Positions 25,901 to 33,523 of a DNA stretch of 64,000 bases are shown here, piece by piece (within the stretch, counting starts at the first letter, position 1; every line of letters starts with the position of its first letter). Below the pieces are notes generated by a model, which worked only from the letters and a program-made list of their open reading frames with translations, searched no databases and was not told the DNA's origin. A program made the position numbers and the translations under genes. The stretch comes from Paenibacillus sp. HWE-109 (GTDB lineage Bacteria > Bacillota > Bacilli > Paenibacillales > NBRC-103111): contig NZ_CP091881.1 of NCBI RefSeq assembly GCF_022163125.1, forward strand, positions 9,013,285 through 9,077,284. Direction: 5' to 3'.

Positions 25901-27179
25901 AGGCATCACAGGAGCAAATTTCTGGGCTGCAGATATGGTTGGAGATGTGATATCCTACAACCCGTCTTCCATGATGCTTAAGGAGCAGGCAGGCGTACTG
26001 GATTTAGCTGTTTCCGATCCGACACACAAGCAGAGCAAGCTAATCTATGAAATTGCCAAAACGGGTGTTTCCGTTGTTCAAAAGGATTCGACAGTAACGA
26101 TCCTGCAATTAAGTCCTACCATAAAGTTTGAGGTGGACACACAAGCTAAGGACGGGATCAGTCATAAAGTGTCCATTCAGTACGATCCTTCAGCAGCGCC
26201 TCTATCCACGATAACTGTGGTTGATGATGTGTATAATTATACGAATATGTTCTATCATACGCCTAATGTTTATTTTAACACTAGCAATCCTGCTCAGACG
26301 GGTGGGGATGCATCTCGATTGGTTAGATCTAAAAATACGAATGAATATTTGGTCTATAAGTCATTTATGAATATGGATATAGACAAATTCGATGTGGACA
26401 CCTGGTTTTTACCCAGTGAGGCGATCACAGACTTTCAATTTTTATCATCACCGGATAATATAACGTATTCTCAAATTACGCCCATCAGGTCAACAGTGCT
26501 TAACGTACCAGGAGTCTGGAATAAAGTCAGCTATAATGAATCGTTGCCGATAGGCAGCAAGTTCTTGAAAATCATCTATTTGCACAATTCGGTCAATGCT
26601 TGGAATCCGCAACTTGGTAAAGTTTCGATTACGAGTAAAACAGGAGCACCTGTTACGCCAACACCAACACCAACACCGACGCCGACGCCAACGCCAACGC
26701 CAACGCCAACGCCAGCTGGACCCACTAATGTGGCATTGAATAAGACAGGAATAACAGCCAGTTCAAATGCCCAGAATCGATCACGCCTTACGGACGGAGA
26801 CAAGAACACAGCTAATTTCATAGATATGTATACCAACACGGCCAACTGGATTCAGGTAGACCTCGAGGCGAGTTATGATATTAACGATATTAAATTGTGG
26901 CACTATCTCACAGCCGGTAGGATGTACCATGATGTAGTCGTACAAGTGTCGAATGACCCTACATTTGCGACGAAGACAACGGTTTTCAACAATGATACGG
27001 ATAATAGTGCCGGGCAAGGGATAGGAACAGACGCAGAATATGCGGAAACCAGCACCGGAAAGGATATTCCGTTTGCTACAACGAATGCAAGGTATGTACG
27101 GTTGTGGGTGAATGGAAGTACACTCAATGCGTACAGCCATTATGTGGAACTTGAAGTTTGGGCTCCTCCAGCGCCTTAA
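22905..27179 (+). CDS. Secreted family 8 polysaccharide lyase with inserted and C-terminal discoidin domains
   Basis: A 1424-residue exported enzyme. ATG 22905 (GGTGG 7 nt upstream) opens a signal peptide ending near SASAT. Residues about 40-400 form the PL8 alpha/alpha toroid with catalytic motifs: Asn in ENTGTNRVW, His and Tyr in DGSFVMHGNFAYNGGYG, Arg in MIRGREIARN. PL8 enzymes cleave hyaluronan, chondroitin or xanthan by beta-elimination. The central beta-sandwich (KKSWFMFDDEIVALGSGI) is interrupted at about residue 584 by two tandem F5/8-type (CBM32-like) domains, each with a YDLG start and ending IYAPNS or FYAPNS. It resumes at about 870 (GYYFPQPASIKGLREARKG). A further sandwich-like region, a Thr-Pro linker (about 1253-1272) and a third discoidin domain end the protein. 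Cluster context: two oligosaccharide importers. Confidence 0.92.
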   Translation: MWNRHKQKVAVFLMVTLLLSIFSQVGLRSASATDAYDDLRVKYQATLTGGSGYNTSDPDVAYKVNLLGQTSWGTLNKAPGRLYLWIDLYDPNDIGKPLYLTQNYVRIKEMAIAYKSVGSSLYGNQTLKTDILDALEWMHLNRYNETVYPATSWALWYDLEIGTPIQLSDAVILMYDELIATPERITKYMNMIQHFSPDNTKIEMHNEGVPRAENTGTNRVWKASYLAVQGIILKSNTMLSAARDALSQVMDYVTTGDGFYQDGSFVMHGNFAYNGGYGAALIQDVSNILNLLGGSEWYPTYSGINNVYKWVYDSYEPFIYKGALMDMIRGREIARNYYQDQVSGHKVMGGILRLSQSAPPADSLRMKAMVKYWMQQNSLSGFYKDLDLNTMLLAKSVLNDSNIIPRGEKVLTKVYAGMDRAVHLKPGFGFGVSMSSSRIANYESVLSPLGDHRRGWYTGEGMTYLYNNDLNQYTDFWPTVNLYRLPGTTVDTMTRADNSNTNYLSPNAWTGGSELLNQYAAVGMDLKAVNNTLKAKKSWFMFDDEIVALGSGINSTDNRKIETTIENRMLNKATTSKSIDIDSPASTPIANEPLRQKVYAVTDSSNDGNVALNTLDNNLDSRWTSLGDNQWIQYDLGKSQPIGYLGINFLSQASRATTFDIQVSNDNSVWTNVYSGSSIVGGTSADIKVYDFADVQARYVKIIGHGNTANQFNHIVEVQIYAPNSQGNVIIPLAVAPLNALSTTNNTETMDSDITTYYSSVGDGQSLIYDLGSNVQVGYAGLSFFEGLTHHYSFDIQTSTNATTWTTVFSGQNSVLTSEIRAYDFPDTTARYMKIVFHGNNMDLANRLSEIQFYAPNSLGAVLNPVHHNVPKYNGDEQLVVNGVTKPSGLGWAEDMTNVSSVYLEGTGGYYFPQPASIKGLREARKGNWQSIGNTGLGTITKKYLTLWYDHGSNPVNKDYSYVLLPNKTSQQTTAYSSNPDIEVLSNTTNVQAVKDKVLGITGANFWAADMVGDVISYNPSSMMLKEQAGVLDLAVSDPTHKQSKLIYEIAKTGVSVVQKDSTVTILQLSPTIKFEVDTQAKDGISHKVSIQYDPSAAPLSTITVVDDVYNYTNMFYHTPNVYFNTSNPAQTGGDASRLVRSKNTNEYLVYKSFMNMDIDKFDVDTWFLPSEAITDFQFLSSPDNITYSQITPIRSTVLNVPGVWNKVSYNESLPIGSKFLKIIYLHNSVNAWNPQLGKVSITSKTGAPVTPTPTPTPTPTPTPTPTPTPAGPTNVALNKTGITASSNAQNRSRLTDGDKNTANFIDMYTNTANWIQVDLEASYDINDIKLWHYLTAGRMYHDVVVQVSNDPTFATKTTVFNNDTDNSAGQGIGTDAEYAETSTGKDIPFATTNARYVRLWVNGSTLNAYSHYVELEVWAPPAP
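26656..26714 (+). repeat. CCAACR microsatellite encoding a Thr-Pro linker
   Basis: About nine to ten imperfect 6-nt units (CCAACA, CCGACG, CCAACG) encode an alternating TP linker before the C-terminal discoidin domain. The last units are identical, so slippage-driven length change is possible. CCAACGCCA appears again right after the stop codon. Confidence 0.9.
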
Positions 27180-27219
27180 CCAACGCCACAGCAATGCCGC
27201 CATCACCAGCTAAAACAAG

Positions 27220-27250
27220 AAGCCCATCCAAACTTGAGATGGGCTTTTTG
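27220..27250 (+). terminator. Terminator after the PL8 lyase
   Basis: AGCCCATC (27221-27228) pairs with GATGGGCT (27238-27245), then TTTTTG. Confidence 0.9.
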
Positions 27251-27343
27251 TGTGTTCACAACATTCTTTATAACAAAAGGTTAGATTATTGGTATTATTG
27301 TCATAATAGTGTGGGTGATTCTACTCATAAGGAGGAGGTCTAC

Positions 27344-28132
27344 ATGTCTATAACACCGATAAGTGTACTGATCATTGATGATGAATTGCCGCTAAGACAA
27401 GAACTCCGGTCTATGCCATGGCCTTCATTTGGAGCTGAACTGGTCGGAGAAGCGGAGAATGGGGAAGAGGCTTTGGAGCTGTGCAAGGTCTTGGAGCCTG
27501 ATCTGGTTATCTCGGATATCACCATGCCCATCATGGATGGATTGGAATTGTTTCGCATTGTTAAAAAAAGATTTCCACTCATCCAATTCGTGCTGTTAAC
27601 CTGTCATAGCGACTTTCATTATGCGCAAGAAGCTCTGAAACTTGGGGCTCTGGACTATTTTACGAAGCTATCGTTCGATGAAGCGGACATGAAGACAGCG
27701 ATTGAAAAGGCGAGAGCCGCGATTAGACGTGACACTGATTTAAGGGATTATGAACAGGAACGGACACGCCGGGAGTTGTCCAACCCCCAAAAGTCAGCAA
27801 CAAGTGACGAACGGAAGATTCGAAAAGATGTCCAGCTGGCGCAAAAAATTATCGTGAGCAAGCTGGGAGATCCGATTACGCTGACCTCCGTTGCGGACGA
27901 GGTTGGGCTGAGCTCGTACTACCTCAGCCGTCTGTTCCGGGAAGAAACGGGTGAATCCTTCAACGATTATGTCACGCGGATACGCATGGAGAAGGCTGTG
28001 AACTTGCTTCAGAATACGCAGCTTAAAGTGTACGAAGTGGCCGAGCAGGTAGGTATTCCCAGCTATCGTTATTTTTCGCAGCTTTTCCGAAATTGGACCG
28101 GGGTAGCACCAACAGATTATAAAAAGGGTTGA
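27344..28132 (+). CDS. YesN-type AraC-family response regulator (pair 2)
   Basis: A compact 262-residue version. The ATG at 27344 follows AAGGAGGAGGTCTAC. The receiver has LIIDDELPLR, acceptor Asp in DLVISDITMPIMDG and the switch Lys in LDYFTKLSFD (where Pro usually follows Lys, here Leu). The AraC double HTH (ITLTSVADEVGLSSYYLSRL; VYEVAEQVGIPSYRYFSQLF) follows directly, without the middle domain found in pair 1. It lies upstream of its kinase with an 8-nt gap, the reverse of the order in pair 1. Probable activator of importer 2 and the GH95 gene. Confidence 0.92.
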   Translation: MSITPISVLIIDDELPLRQELRSMPWPSFGAELVGEAENGEEALELCKVLEPDLVISDITMPIMDGLELFRIVKKRFPLIQFVLLTCHSDFHYAQEALKLGALDYFTKLSFDEADMKTAIEKARAAIRRDTDLRDYEQERTRRELSNPQKSATSDERKIRKDVQLAQKIIVSKLGDPITLTSVADEVGLSSYYLSRLFREETGESFNDYVTRIRMEKAVNLLQNTQLKVYEVAEQVGIPSYRYFSQLFRNWTGVAPTDYKKG

Positions 28133-28139
28133 TGACAAT

Positions 28140-29933
28140 ATGAAAGCGCTTATATCCTGGTTTGGTAGTTGGGGCATGCTGGCCAAACATTTTCTTTTTT
28201 TGTCACTGGGAACACTCGTTCTGTTAGGGGGGCTTGGCTGGATCAACTTGCGCGAAGCGGAAGGATTGTTCCGGAGGCAGGTCGTGTCGGACGCACAAAT
28301 TATTATTGACCGAACCAATCTGTATATGAATGCTTATCTGGATAATGTGCAAAATATACTTATGCTTATCTCGACCCGTGAAGATTTGTTGAACGAAGGC
28401 AAAGAGAAGGAGGCAGCGGATGTTCTGCGTTCGTATGCGAATATGAACAGAACGCTGTATAAGTCGCTCTATCTGGTCGGTGAAGATGGTCATGTTATTT
28501 CCAACTCTCAAACCACTTTCGATATTATTGGTAATCCTCAGATTCCTTTACTGCTCACGAAAGCCAAGCAAACCTACGGGATGTTTATTACTGAGCCCTA
28601 TCAGTCCCCCATGTCGGGTAAAACTGTAGCCTTCGTTCTGCCGATTCAATCTTCTTCGACGAAGTCATTCAAAGGGATTGCTGTCGTGGAAATTGATCTT
28701 GTTCAATTAACGAATTTAATCGCTCAATTCATGAATACGAAAAATCAAACATTCACGATCATCACCAATAAAAAGAATGTTGTTCATTCGTTTGATGCCG
28801 GGCTCCCGCTTAGCTCCTACCGACTGCTTCCGTATAATACATCTGTGTTCCCTCCGGAGCTGGATGCAGGCTTTGTCGACAAGGTGTCAGAGCTTCCTCA
28901 AGGAGCAGCGGAAATCACAGGCCCCGAAGGCGATTTGGTTGCAGTGAAGTCCGGGATGAACAAGCTTGGCTGGTATTTCATCGCTTTCTATAAGAATAGT
29001 TTTTTCTATCAAAATATTCGCAGCCTATACCGAAATTTCAGCACGGCGGGCGTTTTCTGGATATTCCTTGTCTTAATCAGCACCTATATGATAAGCCGGT
29101 ATATTACGCTGCCTGTACGTACACTGGTTGCGAAGATGGACCGGGTTCGAGATATGGAGGTTCTTCACATCATACACGCGACTGGAAATGACGAAATCGG
29201 CCGATTGGCCCGAAGCTATAATGCCATGATGGAGCGGATCCATCATTTGCTGCAGGAAACGAAGGAGGCGGAACGCCGCAAGAAGCATTTCGAGCTGAAA
29301 ATGCTGCAGAGTCAAATCGCCCCCCACTTTTTGTATAACACACTGGCTTGTATTAGTTCTTTGGCCAAGCAGCACAAAATCGATGAGGTTCGGGAAACGA
29401 TCAAGACGCTTGTTGGCTTGTTGTCGTTTAGCTTTGATAAAAGCACGGAGTTCGTCACTTTGGCGGACGAGTTGGAAGGGCTGCGCATGTATGCGTATAT
29501 TCAGAAGGTACGATACGGCGATAAGTTGACGCTGCAGATCGATGCTGCGGAAGCAACGCTATCCCAAACCATTTTAAAGCTAACCTTGCAGCCGCTTGTG
29601 GAGAATGCTATTTTCCACGGTATTGCACCGCTCAAGCGCATGGGTATGATTCGTATTCGGACGAAGTCTGTGAAACATAAACTGATTATTACGATCAGGG
29701 ATAACGGGCTTGGGATGAACTCAGAGGTCTTGAACAGTCTGTTTGAAGAGCGGCACAGAGCCCCGAGTAAACATAGATTCACAGGAATCGGAATTATGAA
29801 TGTCCAAGAACGAATTCGGCTGCATTTCGGAACGGAATATGGATTGTCCATTTTCTCACGGCCAGAAAGCGGGACGTTGATTCGAATCGAACTTCCCGCT
29901 GTGGAACATGAACAGGTAGAAAAAACCAATTAA
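28140..29933 (+). CDS. YesM-type sensor histidine kinase (pair 2)
   Basis: A 597-residue kinase with TM1 about 18-38, a large extracytoplasmic dCache-like sensor, TM2 about 300-320, HAMP, then the acceptor His in QSQIAPHFLYNTLACISSLA and a HATPase with IRDNGLGMNSE and GIGIMNVQERI. ATG 28140 follows AAGGGTTGATGACAAT. It pairs with the AraC-type regulator just upstream. The stop codon lies next to a cre-like box heading the importer 2 operon. The sensed ligand is unknown; surface glycan or transporter state is typical for the class. Confidence 0.92.
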   Translation: MKALISWFGSWGMLAKHFLFLSLGTLVLLGGLGWINLREAEGLFRRQVVSDAQIIIDRTNLYMNAYLDNVQNILMLISTREDLLNEGKEKEAADVLRSYANMNRTLYKSLYLVGEDGHVISNSQTTFDIIGNPQIPLLLTKAKQTYGMFITEPYQSPMSGKTVAFVLPIQSSSTKSFKGIAVVEIDLVQLTNLIAQFMNTKNQTFTIITNKKNVVHSFDAGLPLSSYRLLPYNTSVFPPELDAGFVDKVSELPQGAAEITGPEGDLVAVKSGMNKLGWYFIAFYKNSFFYQNIRSLYRNFSTAGVFWIFLVLISTYMISRYITLPVRTLVAKMDRVRDMEVLHIIHATGNDEIGRLARSYNAMMERIHHLLQETKEAERRKKHFELKMLQSQIAPHFLYNTLACISSLAKQHKIDEVRETIKTLVGLLSFSFDKSTEFVTLADELEGLRMYAYIQKVRYGDKLTLQIDAAEATLSQTILKLTLQPLVENAIFHGIAPLKRMGMIRIRTKSVKHKLIITIRDNGLGMNSEVLNSLFEERHRAPSKHRFTGIGIMNVQERIRLHFGTEYGLSIFSRPESGTLIRIELPAVEHEQVEKTN

Positions 29934-29945
29934 AGCGTTTGCAAT
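29930..29945 (+). promoter_or_regulatory. cre-like box 1 before importer 2
   Basis: TTAAAGCGTTTGCAAT matches the cre consensus with one mismatch (A for G at position 3). It overlaps the end of the kinase gene. Confidence 0.5.
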
Positions 29946-29983
29946 AATTCGGACATTTTCGCAGGATCACTGTATATTTTCCA

Positions 29984-30003
29984 AAGAAAGCGCTTGCTAT
30001 ACT
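29984..30003 (+). promoter_or_regulatory. cre-like box 2 overlapping an extended -10 promoter
   Basis: AAGAAAGCGCTTGCTA (29984-29999) matches the cre consensus with one mismatch. It overlaps TGC-TATACT (extended -10 at 29998-30003), 51 nt before the permease start, an arrangement that would block the promoter when CcpA binds. Confidence 0.6.
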
Positions 30004-30053
30004 AAATTCAACCCGTTAGTAAGCGAGTGAACAGATGGAAAAGAGGTGGCCGC

Positions 30054-30998
30054 ATGGAACAGCAAATGGCAGTCGGGCAGAAAACAAAACTTAAATTATC
30101 AGCGAAGCAGATTTGGGCTTTTCGAGCTTTTTATCTCATGCTTTTGCCCGGCGTTATTTATTTCATTATTTTCCGCTACATTCCGATGTATGGAGTGGTT
30201 ATTGCGTTTAAGGATTTTCAAATACTAGATGGTATTCTCGGCAGTGGTTGGGCTAATCCATGGTACAAGCATTTTCAATCGTTTTTTAATTCCCCTTATT
30301 TCGGACAGCTCATGGCCAACACTTTCATTATTAGCATCTATAAACTGGTCTTCGGCATGGCCCCGCCAATTATTATGGCGCTGCTTCTCAATGAATGCAG
30401 GCTGCGCTGGTTCAAAACCGTCGTGCAGACGATAACGTACATGCCGCATTTCTTATCCTGGGTCATTATTTACGGTATCTTAGTCGCACTCCTTTCGCAA
30501 AACTCAGGAATTGTCAACCGCTTTATCGAAGATGCCGGCGGACAATCGATAGGCTTCATGACATCGATTGATTACTTCCGGACCATTCTAGTAAGTTCGG
30601 AAGTTTGGAAAGATCTCGGCTGGGGCGCGATCATCTACTTGGCAGCGATGACAGCGATCGATCCGACCTTGTACGAGGCAGCCCGCGTGGACGGCGCAAG
30701 CCGCCTGCGGATGATTTGGCACATTACCCTGCCAGGCATTCGGAATGTGATTGTGCTTCTGCTCATCTTAAAGCTGGGCCATATTATGGATGCCGGGTTC
30801 GATCAAATTTATATTTTGTATAACATCCAAGTTTATCAAGTTGCCGACATATTGGACACCTGGGTGTTCCGGACAGGTCTGCAGCAGCTCAACTTCTCTC
30901 TGGGGGCAGCCGTTGGATTGTTCAAATCGATGATTGGACTCGTTCTGGTACTCGGCTCCAATCAGTTATCCAAGAAATGGGGTGAGGGCATATGGTAA
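30054..30998 (+). CDS. LplB-type ABC sugar transporter permease (importer 2)
   Basis: A permease of about 314 residues. ATG 30054 is chosen for its AAGAGGTGGCCGC site; an in-frame GTG at 30027 would add nine residues. It has six membrane helices, an opening AFYLMLLPGVIYFIIFRYIP and an EAA loop (EAARVDGASRLRMIWHITLP). It is a paralogue of the importer 1 permease, with the same topology. It overlaps the next permease gene by 7 nt, so the two are translationally coupled. Channel partner for oligosaccharide uptake in this polysaccharide locus; ATPase supplied from elsewhere (inference). Confidence 0.93.
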   Translation: MEQQMAVGQKTKLKLSAKQIWAFRAFYLMLLPGVIYFIIFRYIPMYGVVIAFKDFQILDGILGSGWANPWYKHFQSFFNSPYFGQLMANTFIISIYKLVFGMAPPIIMALLLNECRLRWFKTVVQTITYMPHFLSWVIIYGILVALLSQNSGIVNRFIEDAGGQSIGFMTSIDYFRTILVSSEVWKDLGWGAIIYLAAMTAIDPTLYEAARVDGASRLRMIWHITLPGIRNVIVLLLILKLGHIMDAGFDQIYILYNIQVYQVADILDTWVFRTGLQQLNFSLGAAVGLFKSMIGLVLVLGSNQLSKKWGEGIW

Positions 30999-31852
30999 GA
31001 GGTTGGGAAGACCGGATCGTGAATACGATTGTCGTCCTCATTCTCGGGCTTGCTGCGCTAGCGGCCATTGTGCCGCTGATGTATGTGATAGCCGTATCCA
31101 TCACACCTTTCTCTGAGGTACTGAAAAACGGCGGCTTCATCCTGATTCCGAAGTCCATCACCTTTAGCGCTTACCACAAGCTTTTCACCGAAACCAATAT
31201 CCCAAAAGCTTTCTGGGTGACGATCTTCATCACTGTGGTCGGCACGCTGGTCAACTTGATTTTGACTTCGCTGATGGCTTATCCGCTTAGCCGCCGCAAT
31301 CTCCCTGGCAGAAGCTATTTCCTGCTTATGGTCGTCTTTACGATGCTGTTCAGCGGGGGACTCATTCCGACCTATTTGGTTGTGAAATCGTTAGGGCTTC
31401 TGGATTCCGTCTGGTCCATGATTTTACCGAATGCGATTTGGAGCTTTAATATTTTGATCATGAAAAGTTTTTTTGAAAGCCTCCCTGAAGAGTTGTTTGA
31501 ATCGGCCCGGATGGATGGCGCGAAGGAATTCCGGATATTATGGCAAATCGTATTGCCGCTCTCTATTCCATCTATGCTCACGATTGGGTTGTTCTACATG
31601 GTCGGTCATTGGAATGAATTTTTCCAGGCGATTATGTACGTGACGGATCGTAATCTATTTCCACTACAAGTCGTTATTCGCGAGATTCTTATGATGTCTC
31701 AGCAGCCGCTTGAAAATGCCGAAAATATTCTTCCTACCGAAACGTTGCAAATGGCGGCCGTTGTTACAGCCTGCTTACCGATTATTCTTGTCTACCCGTT
31801 CATTCAAAAGCATTTCACCAAAGGTATGCTAATGGGTTCTATCAAGGGTTGA
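30992..31852 (+). CDS. LplC-type ABC sugar transporter permease (importer 2)
   Basis: A 286-residue permease with six membrane helices, an EAA-type loop (ARMDGAKEFRILWQIVLPLS) and the subgroup ending VYPFIQKHFTKGMLMGSIKG. ATG 30992 lies inside the end of the previous gene, with GGGGTGAGGGCAT giving a ribosome binding site. It heterodimerises with that permease. A 97-nt spacer with a short hairpin separates it from the binding-protein gene, consistent with the higher expression usual for the binding protein. Confidence 0.93.
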   Translation: MVRGWEDRIVNTIVVLILGLAALAAIVPLMYVIAVSITPFSEVLKNGGFILIPKSITFSAYHKLFTETNIPKAFWVTIFITVVGTLVNLILTSLMAYPLSRRNLPGRSYFLLMVVFTMLFSGGLIPTYLVVKSLGLLDSVWSMILPNAIWSFNILIMKSFFESLPEELFESARMDGAKEFRILWQIVLPLSIPSMLTIGLFYMVGHWNEFFQAIMYVTDRNLFPLQVVIREILMMSQQPLENAENILPTETLQMAAVVTACLPIILVYPFIQKHFTKGMLMGSIKG

Positions 31853-31949
31853 CCCCGTATGGATGATTGTGTCAGGACTGCAGCCTGATTCATCCTGTTG
31901 CGGTGACAATAGAAATAACATTCATTTTTAAAAGAAAGAAGGGGAATGT

Positions 31950-33491
31950 ATGAAAAAAAAATTGCTCGTGCCAATTCTTCTCGCTATGACCTTCGCTGGT
32001 GGTACGCTTATTGCCGGTTGCGGTGGAGCGCCTGCTGCCGATAAATCTGCTGCCGATAAATCTGCGGAAAGCAGCAACTCGGTAACCAGTATCAAGCCTG
32101 TCAAGCTCGACATTCTGCAAGGCGGCGGCGCTCTGCCACCCCCCGATCAGGATAATATTAAGCAGGAGTTGGATAAAGCGCTGAATACAGATCTCAATCA
32201 GACTGTGTATGCATCTGGCGAGGATTACAAAAACCAGCTTAATGTGCGCATGTCTTCCGGCAATTTCCCGGACTTGTTCACTGTAGACCGGCAGCAATTA
32301 AAACAGCTTTCAGATCAAGGACTTCTTCTTGACTTTACGCCTTATATGGATAAACTTAAGCCGCTGCAAGATTTCATTGGGGCTGACAGTCTGAAAAAGG
32401 GGATGCTGAACGGTAAAACCTATGCCATTGCCAAATCGCCTACAGTCCCCTATAATACGCTCTGGATTCGTCAGGATTGGCTGGATAAGCTGAATATGAA
32501 AATGCCGACGACGCTGGAAGAACTGCTCGAGGTTTCGAAAGCGTTTACGGAGAAAGACCCGGACGGGAATGGAAAAAAAGATACGTATGGCCTTACAGGC
32601 GGCAAGTTGGCCACGTTTGATACTGTTTTCGGAGCCTTTGGCGTAGGAATGACATTCGGCGCACCAACCATTTATGTAAAGGACAATAAATTGGTGAATT
32701 CGCTGTATGATCCTGGGATGAAGGATGCCCTCGCGTTCATTCAGAAAATGATTGCTTCCGGATCGGTGGACCCTGAGCTTTTGGCCAATGCGGGTCCTCA
32801 AGAGCAACAGAAGGCAATTAAAGGGCAAGCAGGTATCATTTATATAGCTTGGTCGGGTCTCATGAAGGATGAATATGTCGAGCAGATTAAAGCTGTGAAT
32901 CCCAATGCCACATGGGTGCAGGTCGATGCGATTAAAGGACCAGGCGGCAAATATGCTTATGCCAATGACATTGGGGTTGCACCAGCGATGTTTGCCGTTC
33001 CGAAATCGCTTGAGAAAAATCCGGAAAAGCTGCAAAAGGTCTTCGACTTGCTTAATTACGTGTCCTCCAAGGATGGCTCACAGTTGGTGCAGTACGGGGT
33101 GAAAGGCAAGCATTATAACCTTGATGGTAATAAAGTGGTTCCAACCGATTTAATGGGCAAGGAAGGCGGTTATTTCTGGCTGTATCAATTTGCAGGCCGC
33201 CCGGAAATGAATTATTTGACGGTGAAATTTGCGAAGCAGGCCAAGTTTATAGAATTCGCTAGTAAGCAGCCGCATATCGACGGACTGGCTGGTTTCGTTG
33301 ACTTGCCAAATGGCTATAATGCTGCCGATGCGAATCGGTACATGCAAGAGGAGTTATATAAGTTCGTCTATGGCAAACGTCCGATGAGCGAATATGACAG
33401 TTTTTTGAAGACATTGGAAGGCACTATGAATTATAAATTATATTTGGACGCAGCGGAGAAAAGGGTGAAAGAGCTCGGCTATGTGAAGTGA
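31950..33491 (+). CDS. LplA-type extracellular solute-binding lipoprotein (importer 2)
   Basis: A 513-residue lipoprotein. Lipobox TLIAGC (Cys near residue 25) is followed by a short duplicated spacer (ADKSAADKSA). The binding fold has SGNFPDLFTVDRQQLKQL and the DPDGNGKKDTYGL calcium-type motif of the LplA group. The start follows AAAGAAGGGGAATGT. The C-terminal DAAEKRVKELGYVK is also found as a relic after the GH95 gene (35767-35825), evidence that a second copy once existed. It feeds the two permeases upstream. Confidence 0.92.
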   Translation: MKKKLLVPILLAMTFAGGTLIAGCGGAPAADKSAADKSAESSNSVTSIKPVKLDILQGGGALPPPDQDNIKQELDKALNTDLNQTVYASGEDYKNQLNVRMSSGNFPDLFTVDRQQLKQLSDQGLLLDFTPYMDKLKPLQDFIGADSLKKGMLNGKTYAIAKSPTVPYNTLWIRQDWLDKLNMKMPTTLEELLEVSKAFTEKDPDGNGKKDTYGLTGGKLATFDTVFGAFGVGMTFGAPTIYVKDNKLVNSLYDPGMKDALAFIQKMIASGSVDPELLANAGPQEQQKAIKGQAGIIYIAWSGLMKDEYVEQIKAVNPNATWVQVDAIKGPGGKYAYANDIGVAPAMFAVPKSLEKNPEKLQKVFDLLNYVSSKDGSQLVQYGVKGKHYNLDGNKVVPTDLMGKEGGYFWLYQFAGRPEMNYLTVKFAKQAKFIEFASKQPHIDGLAGFVDLPNGYNAADANRYMQEELYKFVYGKRPMSEYDSFLKTLEGTMNYKLYLDAAEKRVKELGYVK

Positions 33492-33523
33492 AATCAGTAA
33501 CTATTCGGAGGAGAACGCAGGTT

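Noticed and set aside
26656..26714. CRISPR-like or regulatory tandem repeat
   Set aside because: It is in frame within the lyase gene and encodes a plain Thr-Pro linker.
26576..27206. Minus-strand ORFs across the end of the PL8 gene
   Set aside because: They are antisense to a confident coding region and one reads the TP microsatellite as a GV repeat.
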